This document shows positions 30,001 to 37,194 of a stretch of 64,000 bases of DNA, in pieces. The notes under the pieces are model-generated. The model was not told the DNA's origin. It did no database searches and saw nothing but the letters and a program-made list of their open reading frames with translations. The translations under genes and the position numbers were made by a program. The stretch spans positions 248,001-312,000 of the forward strand of contig JAGNLV010000002.1 of assembly GCA_017999435.1 (NCBI GenBank). Reading direction: 5' to 3'. This stretch comes from Candidatus Zixiibacteriota bacterium. GTDB taxonomy: Bacteria; Zixibacteria; MSB-5A5; GN15; FEB-12. Every line of letters starts with the position of its first letter. The stretch's first letter is position 1.

Positions 30001-32825
30001 GCCGCCCACGTCCCGAACGAGGCCGTCACCGCCGCCGTGGGCGGCGTCACCGCGAGCATCTGGCAGACTTCGTCGGCCGCGCAGAGCGACACGTTGATCG
30101 GCCCGGTCGGGCAGTCGATCGCCGCGACGTCGCCGAAACTCACCAGCACCAGGGCCGTGTCGAGGTCGCTGTCGCCGCAATTGTCAGTCGCTTGCACGAT
30201 GAACTGGTAGAGACCGCCGCTCGTCGGCGTGAAACAGATTTGATTGGCGGCCGTGTCGATCGCGCCGTACCCGGACACCATTGTCTCGGTCACCAGGTCG
30301 CCCGCGTCAGGATCGCCCGCCGCGTAGCTCAGGCAGATCGGCTGCGGCGCGCACAGCGCCAGGGCCGTGTCCGCACCCAGCGCGATCGTCGGCGGCTGGT
30401 TGATCGTGATGTTGTAGGTGTGGCTCACCGTGTCGGCATCCCCGCAGGAATCCGCCACCTGGGCCGTCACCGCGTAGGCGCCGGCGCCGGTCGGCGTGAA
30501 ACACCACTGCCCCGCCGCACTCACCGTCCCCGCCCCGCTCAGCTTCGTCCAGGTGAGCGTCCCCCCGTTGACATCGGTGGCCGCGAACGTGTAGCACACC
30601 TGGGCCGGGTCGCACTGGAAGAGATCGGCCGCCGGGCCCGGATCGGCCGCCACCGGCGCCGAATTCAGGGTCACCGTGTACTTGATCGAGGTCGTGTCGG
30701 CCAGGCCGCACGAATCGCTCACCACCGCCGCCACCGCGTAGATGCCCGAGGTGGTCGGCGTGAAACAGAACTGCCCGTCCGACTGCACCGTCCCGACGCC
30801 CGCCAGCTTCGTCCACGTGAGATCGTCGCCGTCCGGGTCGGACGCCGTGAAGGTATGGCAGAGTTGAATCGGATCGCAGAGGAAAATCACGACGTCGTCC
30901 GGCTCGTCCGCCGTCGGCCGGTGGTTCCCCTCGACCGTCACGGCCACCGTGTCGTAGTCCTGGTCGCCGCAAGCGTCGACCGCCCGGATGATGAAGGTGT
31001 AGGTGCCGGCCCCCGAGGGCGTGAAGCAGATTTCGTTGCCCGCGAGCGTGCCGGGACCGGAGACTTTCTCCGTCAGCGCCAGATTGTTGTCGGGATCGCT
31101 GAACGACACGCCGAAACAGATCTCCGTCGGCTCGCACAGGAAAATCGTCTGGTCGCTCCCCGCGTTGGCGACGGGCGGCTGGTTTACCAGCACGTTGACC
31201 GTCATCGTATCCGCCCCGACCAGCCCGCAGGCGTCGGTAGCCGACACGATCACATCGTAGGTGCCGCTCGCGGTCGCGGTGAAACAGACGTCGGTGCTCG
31301 TCGGCGAGGGCGCGGTGCGGGCGGCCACCCCGTCGATCTCGGGCGCGCCGCTCAGACAGGCGATCCGCACCCGGTCGTATGTGAGGCCGTCGGGAAGGTC
31401 GAAGGTCACGCCGCCGAAACCGCTGCCGTTGGCGGCCGCGGCGATGGCCTGGGAGACCGTGTGCACCGGGCTCCCGCCCAGGAGAAATTGCAGCTCAATC
31501 GTGCCGCCGCTGCTTGTGTTGGTGAACAGGAAGAAGTCCGTGGCCGATCCGTTGCAGGTTGTCACGGGTGTGTAGAGCCCAAGCACACAGTAATTGCCGC
31601 TCGCAAAGGCCACTGAACCGTCCCCGTCCCCGCCGTCCGGTCCCCCGATCCCTGGGGTGGTGAAGGTCAGATCTGTCGGCCCACCCAGAAGGTGGTCGGC
31701 CGAGTTGGCGGGAGTCAGTCCTGACGGGAAAGACCCGTAGTCGGCCACGTAGTCGGCGAAGCCGAAATTGGGCAGGCTCACCGCGACGCCCGACTGGGTG
31801 TTGACCGGGGCCACAAAATCGCCCGACCCGTAGAGAACTGTCCCCGGCGCCCCGCCGCCCACCTGCGTAACCGTCGCCCCCATCTCATTCAGGCGGGCAA
31901 TCTGGTCGAACCCGGCCGCCGTGCCGGCATACGACCCGTAGTTGCTGGTCACCGAGACCACGTTGCAGTCCGCATCGGTGATCGCCGCCGGGAAACAGAA
32001 CTGAGTCGTGCCGCAGAGGAAAACCGAGGTGTCCGCCGGAAGGTCCACTACCGGCGCCGCATTCAGCACGACCGTCACACTGGTGGTGCAGGACGACATG
32101 TTGAGGTAGGAATCCATGGCCGTGAGCACGAGGTCGTAGACGCCGGCCCCGGTCGGCGTGAAGCAGACCGTCGAATCCGTGAGCGTGCCGAGGGAGACGG
32201 AGCACGCCATCAGATTATCGTCCGGGTCGGAGCAGTAAAATCCGGTCAGGCAGATCTCACCCGACGCGCAGAGCAAGAGCGTCGTATCGCCGGGACAGGT
32301 TGCGTCCGGCGGGTACTGGCAGGCGCTGTCGCTGACCACGAGATTCCGGCAATCATTGGAGTTGGACAATTGAATCCGCTTGCTCGGATCACAGGCGCTG
32401 TTGGGAGGCTGGTTGTTGGCCGGTTTCGGCTCCCCATTGAACTTCACGCGGAGCGAGTACAGACCGTTCGCCATGGGTATAGGGATCGTCGTGCAGGCCA
32501 CCCCGTTCGAATCGGTGAAAGCCGAGTCGGTGGGAATCAGCGAACTGCCGACCCCGCAACTGCCTGCATTCAGAAAGAAATACACCGGCCGGTTGGGCAA
32601 CGGCGCACTCACGCCGCCGCCGCAGGCCTCCGTGAGCTGGGCGCAAATCTCGAACGGCTGTCCCGGGCAGGCGCTGTCCGGCACGTAAGTTGTAATAAGC
32701 AGATTAGTGTTGGTGGCATGAGCTGCTGATGCCAGCGTCAACAGCGCTGCCAGAACCATCACCTGCCGGATCGCCCCACCCGAGGCTCCCGCACGCCAGG
32801 CCCGACCTGTCTTAATACCGCGCAT
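24060..32825 (-). CDS. Giant secreted Ig/cadherin-like repeat protein with dockerin and C-terminal sorting domain
   Basis: A 2,921-residue exported protein. The ATG at 32825 has GAGGGAG upstream; the signal region has its hydrophobic core at QVMVLAALLTLASAAHA. Residues about 40-170 form an N-terminal beta domain. Residues about 175-2443 are 24 tandem repeats of about 86 residues, most with four cysteines. A cohesin-like or carbohydrate-binding-type domain follows (FDLLLQYDPTALLF), then dockerin-like calcium repeats (RGDINLDGQMNTIADAVLL and ATDVNADGLALSVADLVYL), then the sorting domain with NFPNPFNPATTI, IFNVLGQTVETF and SGVYLYRLTAGEF. It is probably an adhesin or surface filament. It has no catalytic motif that I recognise. 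Confidence 0.92.
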   Translation of the reverse strand: MRGIKTGRAWRAGASGGAIRQVMVLAALLTLASAAHATNTNLLITTYVPDSACPGQPFEICAQLTEACGGGVSAPLPNRPVYFFLNAGSCGVGSSLIPTDSAFTDSNGVACTTIPIPMANGLYSLRVKFNGEPKPANNQPPNSACDPSKRIQLSNSNDCRNLVVSDSACQYPPDATCPGDTTLLLCASGEICLTGFYCSDPDDNLMACSVSLGTLTDSTVCFTPTGAGVYDLVLTAMDSYLNMSSCTTSVTVVLNAAPVVDLPADTSVFLCGTTQFCFPAAITDADCNVVSVTSNYGSYAGTAAGFDQIARLNEMGATVTQVGGGAPGTVLYGSGDFVAPVNTQSGVAVSLPNFGFADYVADYGSFPSGLTPANSADHLLGGPTDLTFTTPGIGGPDGGDGDGSVAFASGNYCVLGLYTPVTTCNGSATDFFLFTNTSSGGTIELQFLLGGSPVHTVSQAIAAAANGSGFGGVTFDLPDGLTYDRVRIACLSGAPEIDGVAARTAPSPTSTDVCFTATASGTYDVIVSATDACGLVGADTMTVNVLVNQPPVANAGSDQTIFLCEPTEICFGVSFSDPDNNLALTEKVSGPGTLAGNEICFTPSGAGTYTFIIRAVDACGDQDYDTVAVTVEGNHRPTADEPDDVVIFLCDPIQLCHTFTASDPDGDDLTWTKLAGVGTVQSDGQFCFTPTTSGIYAVAAVVSDSCGLADTTSIKYTVTLNSAPVAADPGPAADLFQCDPAQVCYTFAATDVNGGTLTWTKLSGAGTVSAAGQWCFTPTGAGAYAVTAQVADSCGDADTVSHTYNITINQPPTIALGADTALALCAPQPICLSYAAGDPDAGDLVTETMVSGYGAIDTAANQICFTPTSGGLYQFIVQATDNCGDSDLDTALVLVSFGDVAAIDCPTGPINVSLCAADEVCQMLAVTPPTAAVTASFGTWAAGQLCFQADTSGTYHIQVVASEDCGADTCLLTFNVVIGAAASITCPEPQTESLCAADTVCVPVSINGGNLSVTVTPTGWYSAGNVCFVADTSGHYALTVIANTLCGADTCAFTVDVTINTPPTAADPSSPVDTFMCAAAQVCYQFAAADAEGDPLTWSRLSGSGTVSSSGLWCFTAAAGSHSVTAVAADPCGAKDTVSLTYEVAINSAPVMALGNDTTVFQCAATAMCLPYAATDADGNITLIEILAGAPGAVLDQPNSRFCFTPAGAGSYTFILRVTDACGQSDRDTMVVTVGLNSSPAVSLGADQTLFACAPAQICLPVASSDPDNNLSAVTLVSGPGTLVGNQVCFTPTGTGTYQFIVRATDACGAVDEDTALVYYTLNSAPTADAGADQTLFLCAPAPICWPAAGSDPDGNLASVTLTQGPGTFNGSQICFTPSADGSYLFVLRATDACGAADYDSATITVALNEAPVCVAPSDTSIAQCAAQEVCLPAYATDANGNLHMCQIISGPGSLVNGQWCYTPASDQTVTVVMRCTDSCGAYCESQFTVDFDVNGPPQIAFGADINTFQCQLAEICLPYTASDPEGLGTTTITLVSGPGTLDQANSRVCYTPAAPGTATFIIGIADHCNRADYDTINVTVGLNVPPAVNAGSDQDLFLCQTGAEICWPASVTDANNNLTSVNLIGPGTFDGDEICFNPTTSGDYDFILEATDACGVYRADTVTITVTNNEPPTVQLPGDSSLFLCAPQEVCFDYAADDPNGGRLTETMLSGFGTIDTAANRICFTPAAAGSYEFVVRVTDSCGASDRDTMVVTVAFGTFVSIDCPSTPIAVSLCGPDEVCYLLGITPGSATVSTSHGTYSGGQLCFPADTTGTYAIEVIASTDCNADTCILEFTVDIGAAAQISCPGPQTFDICTPDTVCVPVTVLMRSDTVTVSPIGWYAGGNVCFFADTSGHYELTVIAATTCGADTCTVIADVSINTAPAADLPDPVDSFLCASGQICFAFAAADADGDPLTWTRLSGPGTVTPAGVWCFTPTESGAYPVTVIVADPCGAADTATMTYNLTFNTPPVVDLGGGKVNKLTLFQCDPSEQCLPYTVTDPDNNVVREELVSGTATLDTAANELCFTAPASGTYRFIVRVEDACGAFDLDTLDVTVQINYAPTANAGADQQLFLCASTPLCWPAGCTDPDNNLDSCYLITPAGTYSGGQICFTPDTAGIYGFILRTVDVCGEADEDTAFVAVEINSAPVCHLPNDTTIAQCLPAQVQLPVSATDVDGNLDRCEIITGPGSIQSGAWVYTPTADQTVTVQVLCIDSCGTVCTGDFTVAFQVNEPPAVNLGPDTTLFLCQPQQVCRPVAVTDDENNLQSTTVISPAGATLNGDQVCFATALGQPTYPVIVEAVDACGRSRRDTSIVTVNFNRPPALTVTPSFTIYLDFSGEVCFSVAATDPDNNLTGVGVTAPAALAGNEACFWADTSGVYCFVVTAHDACNVAAVDTICVTVAIDECIHLRVEKTHNSFQGNHEFVDIFQQGSGKEIGGFDLLLQYDPTALLFNNAVPGDLLEQCGWEYFTYRQGPAGNCSGCPNGLVRIVAIAEYNNGANHPGCFLQDLTGSLATLDFVVSNDRNLECQYAPIRFFWVDCGDNAVSSRTGDTLFISRKVFDFELNEMTSYTGTLPGFTGAPDVCITSGGPGKPSTVRCVDFTNGGVDIVCADSIDARGDINLDGQMNTIADAVLLSNYFVYGLGVFTINVEGQIAATDVNADGLALSVADLVYLIRVVVGDALPYPKLDPNKSAEVQLALIDGVLEIQRTDYEIGAIALILEGEAVPELHPEAKGMELRYSFDGTDTRVLVYNSQAAAALSGGKVLRIGGAARIKTIDLGAFNGLALTAKVSSLPSRYALSQNFPNPFNPATTIEFALPKTTDWELKIFNVLGQTVETFTGTQDVGYMKIVWDAGRYASGVYLYRLTAGEFTATKKMVLLK
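25500..32305 (-). repeat. Array of 24 degenerate repeats within the giant gene
   Basis: Each unit of about 86 codons follows the pattern PP.V..G.D..LF.C....IC....ATDPD.N.......GPGTL....ICFTP...G.Y.F...ATDACG..D.DT..VTV..N. The four cysteines (after LF, in IC, in ICFTP and in ACG) are present in most units. Units 6-14 (about 28080-30400) and 16-23 (about 25755-27817) match each other in order, so a block of eight or nine units was duplicated as a whole. The DNA has diverged well, so this is not a slippage array or a CRISPR. Confidence 0.88.
31300..31935 (-). other. Domain of about 210 residues inserted into repeat 2 of the giant protein
   Basis: Repeat 2 begins normally (SVFLCGTTQFCFPAAITDADC) and ends normally (TDVCFTATASGTYDVIV), but between them lie about 210 extra residues. 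They contain ARLNEMGATVTQVGGG, FGFADYVADYG, TDFFLFTNTSSGGTIELQF and YDRVRIACLSGAPEIDG. The insert looks like a separate beta-rich, possibly lectin-like domain nested in a loop. I cannot name its family. Confidence 0.5.
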
Positions 32826-33195
32826 AGATTCTCCCTCTGCACCTAGAATATATCCCGCGTCGTTCGGCGGAACACGGGTTCAGCGACGCATCATTTTCAA
32901 TTGTGCACCGGCAGTTCAGCATTCTCTTTCAAGCTGCCTGCTATATTTCGATCTGTTCGTTTCTTCAAACCCTGCGCCTCGGAGACGGCATGCCGCCTCC
33001 GTGTCCCCGTTGTCGGGAGGTAAATTGCGTGGGCGATGTCAGGAAGGGAAAATATACCAACCGATCATCGTGTTACTCCCGATTACCTAATTTGCACCGG
33101 GCCCTGAGGGCCGTTTCGTCCTTATGATGCCAATACCTGGGGAGCCAGACTGATATAAGCTAAGAATTAATCTGTTATCAGTCAAGCGAAAAAGC

Positions 33196-33223
33196 CTGTT
33201 TTCGCCTGTCCCACAGGCGTTTT
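33196..33223. terminator. Overlapping terminator-like hairpins upstream of the giant gene
   Basis: On the plus strand CGCCTGT/ACAGGCG (33203-33209 and 33213-33219, loop CCC) is followed by TTTT. On the minus strand GCCTG/CAGGC can pair across this hairpin and is followed by TTTTT at about 33193-33197. Nearest minus-strand gene end upstream is the M48 protease stop about 480 bases away, so a minus-strand terminator here would define a separate non-coding transcript. Confidence 0.45.
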
Positions 33224-33560
33224 CTCACCCCCCCATGTCATCGAACGACGCGTACAGGATCTCATTTGTCCGCTTTCTCCGGAAACAGCCGCCGGCCGGC
33301 TGGATCCGCGACACCGGGAACCGCACTTTCCGGGGAGGTTCACGAGGAAGGGTTCCCATACTTCAGCCCCCTCGCACGCCTGTTCCCGCAATCCTCTCTG
33401 GTGTCTCCTGCTTCAAGGCGTGAGGGATGGGCCTCTTCTTGTGTGTGTTCAGGCGAGACCACTGCCCCAGCCCCCCCTGCGACGCCGGGAAGATAGCTGC
33501 TGAAGAGAGGCCCACTCTGGGGGATTCAGGCTCACCATCCACTCGGGCAGGAAATGTTAT
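33224..33560 (-). ncRNA. Possible structured non-coding RNA; no protein gene in 32826-33697
   Basis: This interval has no credible reading frame but three nested stems in a row. They are TGGGCCTCTTC (33428-33438) with GAAG-AG-AGGCCCA (33502-33514), CACGCC (33375-33380) with GGCGTG (33417-33422), and GGGAACC (33316-33322) with GGTTCCC (33351-33357) plus an inner CTTTCC/GGAAG stem. A promoter-like sequence lies at 33564-33592 and a terminator-like hairpin at 33196-33223, both fitting a minus-strand transcript of about 350 bases. I checked by eye for RNase P, tmRNA, SRP and 6S signatures and did not find them. A long leader of the giant gene is the main alternative. The stretch 32826-33195 holds only weak promoter-like sequences. 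Confidence 0.3.
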
Positions 33561-33563
33561 CGT

Positions 33564-33592
33564 ATTACTTTACAATAACATAACTTTTCCAA
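33564..33592 (-). promoter_or_regulatory. Candidate promoter with overlapping palindrome
   Basis: Minus-strand TTGGAA and AGTAAT are spaced by 17 bases in an AT-rich island within otherwise GC-rich DNA. The inverted repeat ATGTTAT/ATAACAT (33554-33560 and 33575-33581) overlaps the -10 region and could be an operator. It would drive the candidate RNA or a long leader of the giant gene. Confidence 0.3.
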
Positions 33593-33697
33593 ACACGGGC
33601 TCTCGGCGAGCTCCTTTGTAGCGCCGTCTGGGGCTTACATATTCCCGGCCCGGGTGCGGGGCCCGGGAGATTCGTGGTCGGCCGGATTACTCGAAGG

Positions 33698-35026
33698 TTA
33701 CTGTCGCACAGCCGGTTGCTTCACCGTCTGAGCCGCGTACTCGCGGACGAACGCCATCCGGCCCTCGAGCGCGGGATGGTCATAGAACCAGAACTCGACC
33801 AACGGGCTCGGCGAAGGATCGGACAAGTTGTACACCGCCAGCTTGTCGAACGCCCGCGCCGCCGTCTCGCCATCCACCCCGGTCACGTCCACCCCGTACT
33901 TGTCGCACACGTGCTCCTGCATGCGCGAGTAAGTGTTGGTGATTGGCTGGAAACCGAACTCCAGCACGGTCAGCAGGAGGATCAGCAGCGGCAGCGAGGC
34001 GACATCCCCCACCGTGCTGAACCCGAACCGCCTCTGAAAACGGCGAATCAGCGCAGGCGCGATCCGACTGATCAGCCAGACGAGAAACCCGATGTACACC
34101 AGGGCCACCGCCAGCCCCCACCAGATGTGGTGCTTCACATAGTGCCCCATCTCATGCCCCATGACGAACAGGATCTCGTCATCCGTAAAATTGTCGATCA
34201 GCGTGTCATAGAGCACAATCCGCTTGGTGCCGAACAGCCCGGTCACATAGGCGTTGATTTTCGACGACTGCTTGGAGGCATTGATCTGGAAGACATCGGG
34301 GTCGTGAATCCCCACGCTCTCCGCGAGGTTCACCAGCTTGGTCCCCAGCCCCTGGTTCTGGATCGGCACGAAGTCATTGAACAGCGGGCTGATCAGGACC
34401 GGCGCGATCACGATGAAAAAGATCGTGAACGGGATTGCCCCGATCATGAAGACCAGCCACCACCGCCGGAACCGGTTGATCACCCAGTAGAGAAACGACA
34501 CGGCGATAATTGCGATGACGCACGCGACCACCAGGCTCAGGACCGCCTCCCCGAACCACCCGCCGAACGACTGGTTCACAAATCCATAATCCGACTCGAC
34601 CATGTAATTGCGGTAGATGCTGAAGGGGAGATTGAGCAGGAAATCGACCGCCATGAACAGGACGACGAATCCGGCGACCGCGAGCCCCCGCCGCCGAAAA
34701 ATCCTCTGCGCCAGCGTGCGCATCCGGGCCGACAGGCCGGTGAACAGGATCAGCGCCAGAATCCCGCAGGTGATGATGAGGTCGGCAAAGCGCCAGATGT
34801 TGACAAAGCGCGAGTACGAAATCAGCTTCGCTTTCCGCTCGGGATCCATGGGATACTCCGGCGTCGCCGCGCCCGCCGCCGCGGCCGTGTCGAGCGCCGG
34901 CGCCGCTGTCTCGACCGTCGTCGGGCCGAGCGTGTCGGCCGACCCGCCGGTCGCCGGCTCGGCCGCCAGAGCCGCCGCCGGAATCGCCAAGAACGCAGTG
35001 AGGAGAACCAGATAGCACAGACGCAT
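33698..35026 (-). CDS. M48 family (Ste24/CAAX-type) membrane zinc protease
   Basis: An integral membrane metallopeptidase of 442 residues. The ATG at 35026 has GGAGG upstream and begins a signal-like helix. Several transmembrane helices precede and surround the zinc site VMGHEMGHYVKHH; the third ligand is in SRMQEHVCDKYGVD. The segment FGTKRIVLYDTLIDN just before the zinc motif is typical of Ste24-type enzymes. In bacteria such enzymes serve membrane-protein quality control; the substrate here is unknown. It ends about 870 bases before the giant gene. Confidence 0.94.
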   Translation of the reverse strand: MRLCYLVLLTAFLAIPAAALAAEPATGGSADTLGPTTVETAAPALDTAAAAGAATPEYPMDPERKAKLISYSRFVNIWRFADLIITCGILALILFTGLSARMRTLAQRIFRRRGLAVAGFVVLFMAVDFLLNLPFSIYRNYMVESDYGFVNQSFGGWFGEAVLSLVVACVIAIIAVSFLYWVINRFRRWWLVFMIGAIPFTIFFIVIAPVLISPLFNDFVPIQNQGLGTKLVNLAESVGIHDPDVFQINASKQSSKINAYVTGLFGTKRIVLYDTLIDNFTDDEILFVMGHEMGHYVKHHIWWGLAVALVYIGFLVWLISRIAPALIRRFQRRFGFSTVGDVASLPLLILLLTVLEFGFQPITNTYSRMQEHVCDKYGVDVTGVDGETAARAFDKLAVYNLSDPSPSPLVEFWFYDHPALEGRMAFVREYAAQTVKQPAVRQ

Positions 35027-35090
35027 TGTCGTTTACCTCCGGGTGAGAATCGTAATGCAGGAGTATACGGGACAACGGCGGCCGGGGTGC

Positions 35091-35124
35091 AAAAAAAAAG
35101 AGGCGGGCATCCACGACCCGCCTC
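35091..35124 (-). terminator. Intrinsic terminator of the aldolase gene
   Basis: On the minus strand GAGGCGGG/CCCGCCTC with a 9-base loop is followed directly by nine T residues. It begins 23 bases after the aldolase stop and is a textbook rho-independent terminator, the clearest in the window. Confidence 0.92.
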
Positions 35125-35146
35125 CCGGTATTCGCCGCCGGGCGGC

Positions 35147-36199
35147 CTACGCCACCGTCACGTCCTTCTCCAGGTAGACGTCCTGGATCGCATTGAGCAG
35201 CTCGATCCCTTCCTTTATGGGCCGCTGGAACGCTTTCCGGCCGGAGATCATGCCGGTCCCGCCGGCGCGCTTGTTGATCACCGCCGTGCGCACTGCGGCC
35301 GCGAGATCCCCCTTCCCCTTCGACTCGCCGCCGGAGTTGATCAGGCCGACCCGCCCCATGTAGCAGTTGACCACCTGGTACCGGGTCAGATCGATCGGGT
35401 TGTCGGTCGTCAGTTCGGTGTAGACTTTCTCACTGGTCTTCCCGAACCCGATCGCCTTGTAGCCGGCGTTGGTCTCCGGCGACTTCTGTTTGACGATGTC
35501 CGCCTCGATCGTCACCCCGAGGTGGTTCGCCTGGCCGGTGAGATCAGCCGCCGTGTGGTAGTCGACGCCGTCTTTCTTGAACGCGGGATTGCGCAGGTAG
35601 CACCAGAGCACGGTGAACATCCCGAGCTCGTGGGCGTACTTGAACGCCGCCGTCACCTCCTGGAGCTGGCGCATCCCTTCCTCGGCCCCGAAATAGATGG
35701 TCGCCCCGACCGCCACCGCCCCCAGATCGAAGGCCTGCTCGACATCGGCATACATCACCTGGTCGAACTTGTTGGGGTAGGTCAGCATCTCGCTGTGGTT
35801 GATCTTGACGATAAACGGGATCTTGTGCGCGTACTTGCGCGACACCGCTCCGAGGACGCCGAGCGTGGAGGCCACCGCGTTGCACCCCCCCTCCACCGCC
35901 AGCTTCACAATATTCTCGGGGTCGAAGAAATCCGGGTTGGGGGCGAACGAGGCCGCGCCGGAGTGTTCGATCCCCTGGTCGACCGGAAGGATCGAGAGGT
36001 ACCCGGTGCCGGCCAGCCGCCCGTGGTTGAACATGGCCGCGAGATTGCGCAGGGTGGCCGGACTGCGGTCCGACGAAACCAGGACCCGATCGATAAAATC
36101 AGGGCCGGGCAGGTGCAGTTTCGACTTCGGGATCGTCTTGCACTCGTGCTTCAACAGATTCTTCTGGTCGCCCAGAAGCTGCTCGATTTTGCCTATCAT
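35147..36199 (-). CDS. fbaB: Class I fructose-bisphosphate aldolase, archaeal/FbaB type
   Basis: A Schiff-base aldolase that interconverts fructose 1,6-bisphosphate with dihydroxyacetone phosphate and glyceraldehyde 3-phosphate. It has 350 residues, equal to the E. coli FbaB length. Diagnostic segments are [53 protein letters not shown] (likely the Schiff-base lysine region) and [12 protein letters not shown] with the phosphate-binding glycines. The ATG at 36199 has AGGAGAG upstream. It is a single gene with its own terminator. Confidence 0.96.
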   Translation of the reverse strand: MIGKIEQLLGDQKNLLKHECKTIPKSKLHLPGPDFIDRVLVSSDRSPATLRNLAAMFNHGRLAGTGYLSILPVDQGIEHSGAASFAPNPDFFDPENIVKLAVEGGCNAVASTLGVLGAVSRKYAHKIPFIVKINHSEMLTYPNKFDQVMYADVEQAFDLGAVAVGATIYFGAEEGMRQLQEVTAAFKYAHELGMFTVLWCYLRNPAFKKDGVDYHTAADLTGQANHLGVTIEADIVKQKSPETNAGYKAIGFGKTSEKVYTELTTDNPIDLTRYQVVNCYMGRVGLINSGGESKGKGDLAAAVRTAVINKRAGGTGMISGRKAFQRPIKEGIELLNAIQDVYLEKDVTVA

Positions 36200-36327
36200 G
36201 ATACCACTCTCCTATGTTAACAGCCGCGGGTACGGCGTTGACGAATCTGTACGTACCGCTCAAAACTACTGTCACACCCGCTGTTTCTCCAAGTTAAAAG
36301 CTCGGCGGCCGCGCCGGCGACGGTCGG

Positions 36328-37137
36328 TCACCCGTGCCGCGGCGATTCGGCGGCCGCCAGTTCCCCGCGCAGCACGGTCACCGCCCGCCCCGCCAGGAGC
36401 ACGCGCTCGCCGCGCACCGTCACCTGCACCGCCCCCCCACGCCGCGAGGCCTGGTAACCCGCCAGCGTCGGTTTGCCCAGTTTCCCCGCCCAGTAGGGAC
36501 CGAGTGCGCAGTGCGCCGTCCCGGTCACCGGATCCTCGTTGATCCCCAGGGCCGGCGCGAAAAACCGCGAGACGAAGTCGTACTCCCCGCCGGCCGCGGC
36601 GGTCACCGTCACCCCTTCCCGCGCTGCCCGCGCCAGGGCGGTGAAGTCGGGCGCACAGGCGCGCACCGCTTGCTCATCGGCCGTCTCAATCAGGAAATGG
36701 AACTTGTCGCGGCCGACAAAGCGCGCCTCGAGCCCCAGGGCCTCGCGCAGCCCCGGCGGCGGCGCGCACGCCTCCACCGGCAGCGCCGGGAAATCCATGC
36801 TGATCAGCTCCCCCTGCCGGGTGACCACGAGCAAGCCGCTCTTGGTGTGAAACCGGATCTGCCGGTCGGGATTGAGGTGGTGCTCGCTCCACAGCACGTG
36901 GGCGGCCGCCAGCGTCGCATGGCCGCACAGCGGCACCTCGGTCGTGGGCGTGAACCAGCGCAGCGCATACCCGCCGTCGAGCGGGTGCACGAAGGCCGTC
37001 TCCGAGAGGTTCATCTCGGCCGCCACCGCCTGCATCCACTCCGGCTCCCGCGGGCCCGCCATCACGCACACCGCGGCCGGGTTGCCGCGAAACGGCGTGC
37101 TCGTGAAGCTGTCCACCTGTACGATGTGCTGGGGCAT
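36328..37137 (-). CDS. PhzF-family isomerase/epimerase-like protein
   Basis: 269 residues with the diaminopimelate-epimerase-like fold of the PhzF family. The start is the ATG at 37137 (MPQHIVQVDSFTSTPFRGN). The catalytic glutamate is in MNLSETAFV. Other family segments are LRWFTPTTEVPLCGHAT, PLCGHATLAAAHVL and INEDPVTGTAHCALGPYWA. Most chromosomal members, such as YddE, have no known substrate, and no phenazine genes are near, so only the family can be named. Confidence 0.93.
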   Translation of the reverse strand: MPQHIVQVDSFTSTPFRGNPAAVCVMAGPREPEWMQAVAAEMNLSETAFVHPLDGGYALRWFTPTTEVPLCGHATLAAAHVLWSEHHLNPDRQIRFHTKSGLLVVTRQGELISMDFPALPVEACAPPPGLREALGLEARFVGRDKFHFLIETADEQAVRACAPDFTALARAAREGVTVTAAAGGEYDFVSRFFAPALGINEDPVTGTAHCALGPYWAGKLGKPTLAGYQASRRGGAVQVTVRGERVLLAGRAVTVLRGELAAAESPRHG

Positions 37138-37194
37138 ACAGGCAAGGTATAGCCCGTTGGCCGCCGCGGTCAAGGGCGAACTCCCCCGCGGCCG

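Noticed and set aside
27141-31616. A 1,491-codon open frame on the plus strand opposite the giant gene
   Set aside because: It is antisense to the repeat array, has arginine-rich low-complexity sequence with no domain, signal or ribosome site, and follows from high GC codon bias of the real gene.
25500-32305. Regular repeats of about 258 bases that could be taken for a CRISPR or satellite array
   Set aside because: They are in frame, degenerate at DNA level and encode protein units; no short identical repeats with unique spacers exist.
32903-33127. A 74-codon plus-strand frame with several cysteines
   Set aside because: No ribosome site, no family resemblance and it overlaps the likely leader of the giant gene.
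33224-33560. RNase P, tmRNA, SRP or 6S RNA
   Set aside because: None of the universally conserved segments (for example GAGGAAAGTCC of RNase P or the CCGGAAGGAAGCAGC-like SRP loop) is present, so no known class was assigned.
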